Source: JANNOG01 sp031398915 (lineage in GTDB: Bacteria > Actinomycetota > Actinomycetes > Actinomycetales > JBBAYJ01). Taken from it: DNA of 64,000 bases. The translations under genes and the position numbers were made by a program. Below are positions 26,422-36,492 of this stretch, piece after piece (the first letter of the stretch is position 1; every line of letters begins with the position of its first letter). The stretch lies in assembly GCA_031398915.1 (NCBI GenBank), contig JANNOG010000069.1, forward strand, positions 1 to 64,000, written 5' to 3'. A model generated the notes under the pieces. The model was not told the DNA's origin, searched no databases, and was given only the letters and a program-made list of their open reading frames with translations.

Positions 26422-26840
26422 AGGCCGGCCTCGTCACAGGACATCTGGGCGCTCTGCAGGGCCTCAATGCGCTGCGGCAGCAGCTCGGCGAGCTCGGTGC
26501 GGACCTCGACCCGGTTCTCCAGTGCCGTGGCCAGCTCCTCGCGGCCGGCGTCGCGGGCCTGTTCGGCCTTGGCCTCCAGCCAGAGCAGCGAACCGCGGGT
26601 GGTGGCGTCCCCGGCGAGGCGTTCCTGCAGGTTCTCGATGCGCGAGATGGCGTTGGGTACCCGCGCGCACAACAACTCGAGTCGGCGCTCGCGTTGGTTG
26701 GCAGTGGTCGTGGCCTCCGACGTGGTGGTGGACTCCGGCGCCGACGTGGCTGCCGAGGCCGAGACGGCCGAACCGGTGACCAGTCCGACCGAGAGGACGG
26801 CGGTGGCGATGATGGTGGCGGCGCGTGAGGTGGCTCGCAT
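26418..26840 (-). CDS. Exported helical protein of unknown function
   Basis: A 140-residue protein with a Sec signal peptide (TIIATAVLSVGLVTGSAVSASA), a Ser/Thr-rich linker (PESTTTSEATTTAN) and a mature domain of charged amphipathic helices (residues about 50-135, for example RIENLQERLAGDATTRGSL) containing two Cys (LLCARV and QMSCDE) that could form a disulfide. AGGAG precedes the ATG. Size and helix pattern recall periplasmic stress sensors such as Spy/CpxP, but there is no LTxxQ motif, so no family is assigned. It is coupled to the small lipoprotein downstream. Confidence 0.7.
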   Translation of the reverse strand: MRATSRAATIIATAVLSVGLVTGSAVSASAATSAPESTTTSEATTTANQRERRLELLCARVPNAISRIENLQERLAGDATTRGSLLWLEAKAEQARDAGREELATALENRVEVRTELAELLPQRIEALQSAQMSCDEAGL

Positions 26841-26971
26841 GACGATCTCCTGTCCGATGTACTCACCCGGGCGGCGGGTACATCAGAAGCATCGGTCGGC
26901 CCGGTCAAGGCGCGGTCAGGCGAGTGTTCGGGCTGTGTCAGGTGATTCCCGAGCTGATCCGACGAGGTGGG

Positions 26972-28428
26972 TCAACCGGCGAGGCGCCGGACGGCATGCC
27001 GGGGGATCGGGAGCCAACTCGGCCGGTTACGCGTCTCGTAGACCACCTCGTACAGCGCCTTCTCGAGTTCGAGGGCGGCCAGGAGGGCCGGGTGGGACCG
27101 GGGGTCACGGCCGGAGACGGCGCCATAACCCTCGCAGTACGCCGAGCGTGCCGCCGCCACCCAGGCGTCGGCCCGGGCGAGCGCGGCCTCGGTCGGCGCC
27201 CCCGGTGGGAGGCCGACCGTGACTCGCCGCGCCGCGTAGTCGAAGGACCGCAACATCCCTGCGACGTCTCGCAGCGGTGAGTCCAGACCGCTGCGCTCGG
27301 CCAAGGGGCGTAGCGGTTCGCCCTCGAAGTCCAACAGGATCCACCCGAGCCCAGCGGGGCGCAGCACCTGCCCCAGATGGAGGTCACCGTGGATGCGTTG
27401 AAAGCTGGGGGCGTCCTCGACCGTTGCCACCGCCGACATGACGGCGCGCGACGCGGCGGCGTACTCGGCCAGTTCGGGCGCCGAGTCCACCGCCCACCCG
27501 ACGCGGGCCACCAACGAGTCGGCGAGCATCCGGAGCCGCTCCGGCGTCACCGCCTCGACCGGCAGTGCCGTTGCGAGGGCCAGGTGCACCTCCGCCGTGG
27601 CAGCCCCGAGGTCGCGGGCGTCGGCGACGAAGTCGTGCCCGGTTTCGACGGCCTGGGTCGCGGTGCGCCAGGCGTCCGGTGCGTCGGCCAGGTACTCGCT
27701 GGCGAACAACAGGTCGGCCACGACGGTGTGGCCGTCCCCGTCCACCCAGCCGCCGCGGACGTAGCCCACCGGGCGCGCGACCCGGGTGGACCCGGCATCG
27801 GCGAGCGCCGTCTGCAGCGTGATGTCAGGATTTTCGCCCGTCGGCGTGGTCCGGAACACCTTGACGATGTAGTCGGGTCGCGACACCGGCTCGACGATGA
27901 TCGAGGTGTTGGACTGCTCACCGGTGAGGACCCGCGACGAGATCCGGGACCTGGTGGCGAGACCCGCCGTCGGTGACTCGCCGGTCAGCGCCGGAGGCGA
28001 GGTGGGAAACGATTCCACCCAGCCGGATCTGGAGGTCACGCGCGCCGCGGTGTCGAGCAGCGCGTCCAGGGCGACGACATAGGCGGGGTCGTGGGGGCCG
28101 TCGTAGATGTGCACCGGGCCCGACGCGGTACGCAACACCCCGACGTAGGCGTCAGGCGTCCTCGGTGGGGCGTGGCCTGCCTCGCGGTGGGCGACCAGCG
28201 GGACGTGAAGCGAGATGCGCGAGCCGGCCACGGCGTCGTCGCCGGTCCCCAGGTCGACGACCACCAGGCTGACGCGCGGGCTCGACACGCTGGGACCGTC
28301 GGCCGGGCCGGCCAGCGTCAGGTCGGCGACCACTCGCATCGAGACGGTTCGCCCCTTCGCGGGATACCAGCGCTGCGCGGGAAGCCAGGTCTGCAGCAGT
28401 GACGCGAGGTCGGCTGCCGCCGGCGGGG

Positions 28429-28432
<4 letters not shown>
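26972..28432 (-). CDS. mak: Maltokinase
   Basis: Phosphorylates maltose with ATP to maltose 1-phosphate, the donor precursor of the GlgE pathway. The 486-residue protein has the N-terminal cap motif (LLQTWLPAQRWYPAKGRTV) typical of Mak/Pep2 and the aminoglycoside-phosphotransferase-like catalytic core with RIHGDLHLGQVLR (catalytic Asp) and WILLDFEGEPLRPLAER (metal-binding Asp). The start overlaps the treS stop by ATGA. TreS makes maltose from trehalose, Mak phosphorylates it and GlgE polymerises it; all three genes are contiguous here in the order glgE-treS-mak. Confidence 0.95.
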
Positions 28433-30144
<1,712 letters not shown>

Positions 30145-30164
30145 GTCAGTAACCGGGTCCCGAA

Positions 30165-32153
30165 TCAGTGGTGCACATGGAAGATGTGGACCGGCTCGAC
30201 GTAGGGGTCCAGGCGCACGTAATTCCGCACACCCCAGGTCCACTGGCGGTCGGTTACCATGTCGCGGACGTCGAAGGTAGGACCCGCGCCGATGGTCGCG
30301 GGGTCGATGTCGACGATCGATTCGCGGGCGCCATGGGGGTCCAGATTCGCCACCACCAGGACGGTGTCGGGTCGCCCGGTCGGCGACTGGTCAGCGGGCA
30401 GATGCCGGGAGAAGGCGATGACGGAATCGTCGGTCGTCGGGTGGAACGTGATATTGCGCAGTCGCTGAAGTGCCGGGTGCTCGCGCCGCATCGCGTTGAG
30501 CCGGGTGATGTAAGGCGCGAGGGACCGTCCGTCTCGCTCGGCTGCGGCCCAGTCCCGCGGGCGGTACTCGTACTTCTCGTTGTCGATGTATTCCTCGGCG
30601 CCCGGGCGGGGGACGTGTTCGTACAACTCGTATCCGCTGTACATCCCCCACGACGGGACCATGGTCGCGGCCAACGCGGCGCGCAACCGGAAGGCTGCGG
30701 GACCACCGGACTGCAAGAAGGCGTGGAGGATGTCGGGCGTGTTCGGCCAGAAGTTGGGCCGCATGTAATCGGCACTGTCGCCGGCGAGGTACTCCGCATA
30801 CCCGGTGAGCTCTGCTTTGGTGGTCCGCCAGGTGAAGTACGTATACGACTGCTGGAAGCCCACCCGGCCCAGGGTGGCCATCATCGCGGGCCGGGTGAAC
30901 GCCTCGGCCAGGAAGATGATGTCCGGATGCTCGGCGTTGATGGTCCCGATCAACCACTCCCAGAACTGGACGGGTTTGGTGTGCGGGTTGTCGACCCGGA
31001 ACACCGTCACCCCGCGTGAGATCCACAATTCCACGATTCGACGGATCTCGGCGCACAGGCCGACCGGGTCGTTGTCGAAGTTCAGCGGGTAGATGTCCTG
31101 GTATTTCTTGGGCGGATTCTCGGCGTAGGCGATCGAGCCGTCGGCCCGGGTGGTGAACCATTCTGGGTGGGTCGTCGCCCACGGGTGGTCGGGAGCGCAT
31201 TGCAGCGCCAGGTCGATGGCCGTCTCCAGGCCCAGGGATCGCGCGGTCGCCACGAAGGCCGCGAAGTCGTCCGCGTCACCCAGGTCCGGGTGGATGGCGT
31301 CGTGGCCACCCTCGGCGGAGCCGATCGCCCACGGTGACCCCGGGTCGAACTCGCCGGCCACCAAGGTGTTGTTGGGGCCCTTGCGGTTGAGTCGACCGAT
31401 GGGATGGATCGGGGGCAGGTAGACGATGTCGAAGCCCATGTCGGCCACGGCAGGCAGTCGGCGCGCCGCGGTCGCGAACGTGCCGGAGGTCCACCGGCCG
31501 GTCTCGGGGTCGCGGCGAGCGCCCTCGCTGCGGGGAAAGAACTCGTACCAGGCGCTGAACAGGGCTCGTTCGCGCTCGACCGTGAGCGACAGCGCGGGAC
31601 TGACGCTCACGTGGTCGCGCAGGCCGAACTGCTCGACGACCGCGCGGACGTCAGGCCCCGAGGCCACCGCGAGGCGGCGCGCCGGGTCGGTGGCGATGTC
31701 GCGCAGGGCCCGGAGGGCGTCGGTCAACACCCGGCGCGCCCCGCCCGCGTCGCTGTCCACCGGTGGGAGGCCGACGAGCGTGCGTTCCAGCACGGCGGCG
31801 CCCTCGGCCAGCATCAGCTCGACGTCGACTCCGGCCGCGACCTTGATCTCGGCCGCGTGGTGCCATGACTCGAAGGGGTCTGACCAGCCCTCCACGGTGA
31901 ACGACCACAGCCCCATGGCGTCCGGGACGACGACGACGCCGTAACGGTCGGACCCCGGTGAGATCTCGGTCATCAGGCGCCGGCTGTGCACCGAGCCGTC
32001 GGGGCGTCGCAGCACGACGGTCGCCGCCACCGCGTCGTGGCCCTCGCGGAACACGGTGGCCCGCACCGGCACGGCCTCGCCGACGACCGCCTTCGCCGGC
32101 CATCTCCCGCCGTCGACACAGGGCGTGACCTCCAGCACCGCGATACGGCCCAT
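30165..32153 (-). CDS. glgE: Alpha-1,4-glucan:maltose-1-phosphate maltosyltransferase
   Basis: Extends alpha-1,4-glucans from maltose 1-phosphate (GH13_3). From ATG 32153 the protein has 662 residues: an N-terminal beta-sandwich (RIAVLEVTPCVDGGRWPAKA, VRATVFREGHDAVAA), then the catalytic barrel with VTVFRVDNPHTKPVQFWEW (nucleophile Asp) and IIFLAEAFTRPAMM (acid/base Glu). A longer frame to GTG 32285 is open, but family homology starts near ATG 32153; neither start has a strong ribosome site, so the N-terminus is uncertain. It is divergent from glgP and heads the glgE-treS-mak unit. Confidence 0.94.
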   Translation of the reverse strand: MGRIAVLEVTPCVDGGRWPAKAVVGEAVPVRATVFREGHDAVAATVVLRRPDGSVHSRRLMTEISPGSDRYGVVVVPDAMGLWSFTVEGWSDPFESWHHAAEIKVAAGVDVELMLAEGAAVLERTLVGLPPVDSDAGGARRVLTDALRALRDIATDPARRLAVASGPDVRAVVEQFGLRDHVSVSPALSLTVERERALFSAWYEFFPRSEGARRDPETGRWTSGTFATAARRLPAVADMGFDIVYLPPIHPIGRLNRKGPNNTLVAGEFDPGSPWAIGSAEGGHDAIHPDLGDADDFAAFVATARSLGLETAIDLALQCAPDHPWATTHPEWFTTRADGSIAYAENPPKKYQDIYPLNFDNDPVGLCAEIRRIVELWISRGVTVFRVDNPHTKPVQFWEWLIGTINAEHPDIIFLAEAFTRPAMMATLGRVGFQQSYTYFTWRTTKAELTGYAEYLAGDSADYMRPNFWPNTPDILHAFLQSGGPAAFRLRAALAATMVPSWGMYSGYELYEHVPRPGAEEYIDNEKYEYRPRDWAAAERDGRSLAPYITRLNAMRREHPALQRLRNITFHPTTDDSVIAFSRHLPADQSPTGRPDTVLVVANLDPHGARESIVDIDPATIGAGPTFDVRDMVTDRQWTWGVRNYVRLDPYVEPVHIFHVHH

Positions 32154-32340
32154 CACGGTCGGCTTGCCCGAGAGGGCAATCGGGTCGGCGGAGACGGCTG
32201 ACCCCGGTGGACGCGTCGTCGCGGTCTCGGGTGCGTGAATACCCACGGTGGTGACGGTACTGGGGTCACCCGTGACGCGCACCAACGACGCGGTTGAGCG
32301 CTGCCGGTGGAATGCGGACCATCGAGGTCTCCGGCACCCC

Positions 32341-32346
32341 TAGGCT
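32341..32346 (+). promoter_or_regulatory. -10 box for glgP (leaderless)
   Basis: TAGGCT, 8 nt before the GTG start at 32355. Confidence 0.5.
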
Positions 32347-32354
32347 TCCGCGAC

Positions 32355-34922
32355 GTGAGAGCGATCCGGCGGTTCACCGTCCGCACCGTGCTGCCCGAGC
32401 CACTTGCCGCCCTCGGTGAGTTGGCACTCAACCTCCGCTGGTCCTGGCACCCGCCCACGCGCGACCTCCTCAGCGGTATCGACCCGACCCGATGGACGCC
32501 CGCGGCCGGCGACCCGGTTCGCCTGCTCGGTCTGCTGAGCCCCGAGGAACTCGCTCGCCTGGCCGCGGACACCGAGTTCGTGGCCAAGGTCGATGCGGCG
32601 GCCGCGGACCTGCGCGCCTACGTCGAGACGCCGCGCTGGTACCAGAGTCTGACCGACGCGCCCGAGGCGATCGCCTACTTCTCGCCCGAGTTCGGGATCG
32701 CCGCCGGGCTGCCGCAGTACTCCGGCGGGCTCGGCATCCTCGCGGGTGACCACCTCAAGGCGGCCAGTGACCAGGGCGTCCCGATCATCGGCGTCGGGTT
32801 GTTCTACAAGACCGGGTACTTTCGCCAGTCACTGTCACGTGACGGCTGGCAGCTGGAGACCTATCCCATTCTCGACCCGAACGAGCTGCCCCTGTCGATG
32901 CTGCGCGAGGCCGATGGCACCCCGGTCCAGATCAGCATCGGCCTGCCCGAGGACCGTCACATGCACGCCGCGGTCTGGGTGGCCCAGGTCGGCCGGGTGC
33001 CGCTGCTGCTGCTCGACACCGACATCCCGGCCAACGACGAGCGCGCCCGCGTGGTCACCGACCGGCTGTACGGCGGCAGCAAGGAGCACCGCCTGCAGCA
33101 GGAGATGCTGCTGGGCATCGGTGGCGTGCGCGCGGTCCGCGCCTACGTCCGGGTCAGTGGCACCCCCGCACCCGAGGTCTTCCACAGCAACGAGGGCCAT
33201 GCGGGCTTCCTCGGTCTGGAGCGGATCCGCGAGCTGGTCGACGCCGGTCTCAGCTTCGCCGAGGCGGTCGAGGCGGTGCGCGCCGGCACGGTGTTCACGA
33301 CGCACACGCCGGTGCCCGCGGGCATCGACCGGTTCGACCGTGACCTGGTCCGTAGCTTCGTCGGCGGCGGGGCCGCCCTGCCCGGCCTGAACAGCGACGA
33401 CATCCTGGCGTTGGGTGCCGAGGACTACCCCGGCGGTGACCCCACGCTGTTCAACATGGCGGTCATGGGGCTGCGTCTGGCGCAGCGTGCCAACGGCGTC
33501 TCGCAGCTGCACGGTGAGGTCAGCCGGGGGATGTTCCAGGGCCTCTATGCCGGGTTCGATCCCGTCGAGACGCCGATCTCGTCCATCACCAACGGCGTCC
33601 ATGCCGCGACATGGGTCGACCGCTTGGTTGTCGACTTCGGTGTCGACCTGGTGGGGCCGGGGTTCGCCGACCTCAACGACTGGTCGGCATTCGCTGATGC
33701 CAAGGACGACGATCTGTGGGCGCTGCGGCGGGCACTGCGCGCGCAGTTGGTGACCTGGGCGCGCGGCCGGCTCCACCAATCGTGGGCCGAGCGCGGTGCC
33801 TCCCCGGCCGAGACGCGCTGGATCGACAGCGCCTTCGACCCTGACGTGCTGACGATCGGGTTCGCCCGACGGGTGCCGACGTACAAGCGGCTCACCCTCA
33901 TGCTGTCCGACCCGGACCGGCTGCGCTCGTTGCTGCTGCACCCCGAGCGCCCGATCCAGATCATCATCGGCGGCAAGTCGCACCCGGCCGACGACGGCGG
34001 CAAGCGCCTCATCCAGCAGGTGGTGCGCTTCGCCGACGAGGCCGACGTGCGTCACCGGATCGCCTTCCTGCCCAACTACGACATCGCGATGGCGCGTCGG
34101 CTGTACCCGGGTTGCGACGTGTGGCTCAACAATCCGCTGCGTCCGCTGGAGGCATGCGGCACGTCGGGGATGAAGTCCGCCCTCAACGGTGGGCTCAACC
34201 TGTCGATCCTGGACGGTTGGTGGGACGAGTGGTTCGACGGCGAGAACGGCTGGGCGATCCCGACCGCGGACGGTGTCGAAGACCCGGACCACCGTGACGA
34301 CCTCGAGGCGGCCGCGCTGTACGACCTCATCGAGTCGTCCGTCGCACCCACGTTCTACGACCGTGCCGAGGCCGGGCTGCCGGCCCGGTGGTTGCAGATG
34401 GTGCGCCACACGCTGGCGACGCTCGGGCCCAAGGTGTTGGCCGCCCGGATGGTGGCCGACTACGTGGGCGAGCTGTACACCCCGGCCGCCCGCTCCTCGC
34501 GCGCCCTGGACGGCGGTGCCGAGCACACCGGCGCCCGCGATCTGGCGGCGTGGAAGCAGCGCGTGGTAACGGCGTGGCACGGCGTCCGGGTCGACCACGT
34601 CGACAGCAAGGGCGTCGGTGCGGCACCGCAGATCGGCGACATCCTGGTGGTCGACGCGTTCGTTCAGCTGGGCGATCTTGCGCCCGCAGATGTGCGGGTC
34701 GAGCTGGTGCACGGGACCGTGGACGAGGCTGACACCCTGTCCAGAGGTGACTACTTGCGGTTGGAGCAGGCCGAGAGTCTGGGCGATGGCCGACACCGCT
34801 TCAGCGGCTCGCTGCCGCTTCGCCGCACCGGGGCCTTCGGGTACACCGTTCGGGTCCTGCCCCAGCACGACGCCATGGTTGCCCCCGCCGAACTGGGTCT
34901 GGTCGCCAACGCCGCCGGGTGA
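32355..34922 (+). CDS. glgP: Alpha-glucan phosphorylase
   Basis: Releases glucose 1-phosphate from alpha-1,4-glucans. The 855-residue protein is the shorter alpha-glucan phosphorylase subfamily: a DUF3417 N-terminus (LGELALNLRWSWHPPTRDLL), then the GT35 fold with YFSPEFGIAAGLPQYSGGLG, VFHSNEGHAGF and the pyridoxal-phosphate/phosphate region EACGTSGMKSALNGGLNLSI. The C-terminal domain of about 100 residues (IGDILVVDAFVQLGDLAPAD) is a beta domain usual for the subfamily. GTG 32355 is preferred over earlier frames because homology starts there and a TAGGCT box lies 8 nt upstream. It opposes GlgB/GlgE action on the same polymer. Confidence 0.95.
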   Translation: MRAIRRFTVRTVLPEPLAALGELALNLRWSWHPPTRDLLSGIDPTRWTPAAGDPVRLLGLLSPEELARLAADTEFVAKVDAAAADLRAYVETPRWYQSLTDAPEAIAYFSPEFGIAAGLPQYSGGLGILAGDHLKAASDQGVPIIGVGLFYKTGYFRQSLSRDGWQLETYPILDPNELPLSMLREADGTPVQISIGLPEDRHMHAAVWVAQVGRVPLLLLDTDIPANDERARVVTDRLYGGSKEHRLQQEMLLGIGGVRAVRAYVRVSGTPAPEVFHSNEGHAGFLGLERIRELVDAGLSFAEAVEAVRAGTVFTTHTPVPAGIDRFDRDLVRSFVGGGAALPGLNSDDILALGAEDYPGGDPTLFNMAVMGLRLAQRANGVSQLHGEVSRGMFQGLYAGFDPVETPISSITNGVHAATWVDRLVVDFGVDLVGPGFADLNDWSAFADAKDDDLWALRRALRAQLVTWARGRLHQSWAERGASPAETRWIDSAFDPDVLTIGFARRVPTYKRLTLMLSDPDRLRSLLLHPERPIQIIIGGKSHPADDGGKRLIQQVVRFADEADVRHRIAFLPNYDIAMARRLYPGCDVWLNNPLRPLEACGTSGMKSALNGGLNLSILDGWWDEWFDGENGWAIPTADGVEDPDHRDDLEAAALYDLIESSVAPTFYDRAEAGLPARWLQMVRHTLATLGPKVLAARMVADYVGELYTPAARSSRALDGGAEHTGARDLAAWKQRVVTAWHGVRVDHVDSKGVGAAPQIGDILVVDAFVQLGDLAPADVRVELVHGTVDEADTLSRGDYLRLEQAESLGDGRHRFSGSLPLRRTGAFGYTVRVLPQHDAMVAPAELGLVANAAG

Positions 34923-34944
34923 CGAGCCCGAGGGGTGGTAGACC

Positions 34945-36354
34945 TCATGTGGACTCCGCTGCTGGTGGGGCGGGGCCCTGCACGGGCGCGTCGGCCTGCA
35001 GGACAGCGAGGTCGGCGGCGCTCCGGCCGCTTGCCCACCCCTCGGGATCGCTACCCATCCGGATGCTGCGGCTGACGACAGCCGGGAACAACACGGTCGT
35101 GGCCGCGGCGACGTCCGCATCGCGGGCGGCGAGGACGGGGAGCAGGTCCGCCCGTCCGGTCTCGGTCGCCGCCCGGGCGGTCTGCGCCTGTGTCGTCTCG
35201 CGCAGCCGTTCGCCGAGGCGCTGGGCATAGGCCGACAGAAAGGACTGCCGGAAGGCTCGGGTCCGGGAGTGGCCGCTGACGGTGGTCCGGGAGCCGGCAT
35301 CCGTCATCGCTCGGGTGCCCTGCACCAGCAACGACGTGAACAGCGTCTCGACGGCGTCGAGGTCGCTGCGGAATCCCACCAACGTGGCGTGGCCGAGGTC
35401 CTGACTCCACACCATCCGGGACCGGTTGGCCTCGGCCACGACCTGGAGCAGCAGGGCCTTGGGCGACTCGTACGGGTTGTCGATGCCGATGCGCCGACCG
35501 GCAGGGGCGTGCCGCGCACCGGGGCTGGTGGCGGCAAGCAACGCCATGTCGATGCTGTGCCGGGCCATCAGGGCCTGCGCTCCCGCCGTGAACGTCTCGG
35601 CCTCGGCCGGGTAGGGCGTGGACTCGGCCTTGGCCAGCAGGGCTCGGACCCGGCCGAGGATGCGGTCGTCGACCCGTTGCGCCTCGCCCTCGGTCACGAC
35701 CGGTGGCGCCGCGGTCCCGGGGCGGGCTGACAGCGCCTCCAGCTGCGGCAGGCCGGACAGGGTGCCGAGCAGCACGATCGCATCGGTGAGCAGTTGATCG
35801 ACGTCCGGTGAGCCCTGTTGTAGCCAGGCCTGCAGGTATCCGAGATCGCCCGGCCACCAGGCCCTGGCCTCGGCCTCGGTCAGTTGGGCCGCCCAGCGTG
35901 CCTCGATCGACGACGGTGGGTAGGTCGTCAGTTCGGCGACCATCACGTCGCCGACCAGGCGGACGTGGCGTCCGGTCAGGCGGCGCCCGACGACGCGGAT
36001 GACGTCGGCCGGCTCCCACCCGCCGAGCCACAGCCCGCTGACCATCCGTTCGAGTGCCTGTTGGATGGCCGTCGCGACGATGCCTCGAACCGATCCCCAC
36101 TCGCCCAGCAGCGAGCCGATGGCGGCGTCGACCTCTGCCGGTCCGTTGTGGAGGTGAGCGTGGACGGCCTCTGCCACGAGGTCGGCCACGTCGGCCGAAC
36201 GAGGCCGCGGCGGCGCGAATCCTGCCGCAGGCGCAGCACCTGCCGTTGGCGCAGCACCTGCGGCGGACGTGAAGGATGCGCCACGTGGGCCGGGTCGTGC
36301 CGCCCGTCGGGCCTTCCGGTCCGTCGCGCGGCGCTGCCGGTTGGCCTTGCCCAT
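34945..36354 (-). CDS. DUF2786 domain protein
   Basis: A 469-residue cytoplasmic protein. The N-terminus is very basic (GKANRQRRATDRKARRAAR), followed by an Ala/Pro linker and a helical region. The DUF2786 segment is clear near residues 235-275 (RVRALLAKAESTPYPAEAET, then ALMARHSID). A later conserved part (SRMVWSQDLGHATLVGF, QSFLSAYAQRLGERL) is usual for actinobacterial members. Biochemical function is unknown. It is convergent with glgP (23-bp gap, no obvious terminator) and downstream of glgX on the same strand. Confidence 0.85.
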   Translation of the reverse strand: MGKANRQRRATDRKARRAARPGPRGASFTSAAGAAPTAGAAPAAGFAPPRPRSADVADLVAEAVHAHLHNGPAEVDAAIGSLLGEWGSVRGIVATAIQQALERMVSGLWLGGWEPADVIRVVGRRLTGRHVRLVGDVMVAELTTYPPSSIEARWAAQLTEAEARAWWPGDLGYLQAWLQQGSPDVDQLLTDAIVLLGTLSGLPQLEALSARPGTAAPPVVTEGEAQRVDDRILGRVRALLAKAESTPYPAEAETFTAGAQALMARHSIDMALLAATSPGARHAPAGRRIGIDNPYESPKALLLQVVAEANRSRMVWSQDLGHATLVGFRSDLDAVETLFTSLLVQGTRAMTDAGSRTTVSGHSRTRAFRQSFLSAYAQRLGERLRETTQAQTARAATETGRADLLPVLAARDADVAAATTVLFPAVVSRSIRMGSDPEGWASGRSAADLAVLQADAPVQGPAPPAAEST

Positions 36355-36492
36355 GTCCCACCCCGTGTCGTCCGCCGCGCCGAGAGGTTTCGGCTCCTGA
36401 GCAGCCTATGGCGGGGGCCGGACACAGGCGCTGTGACGCCGCCCTCGCCCGCGTACCCGGCGCCTCATGCGACGCTCGCCAGCGGCCGTCAC

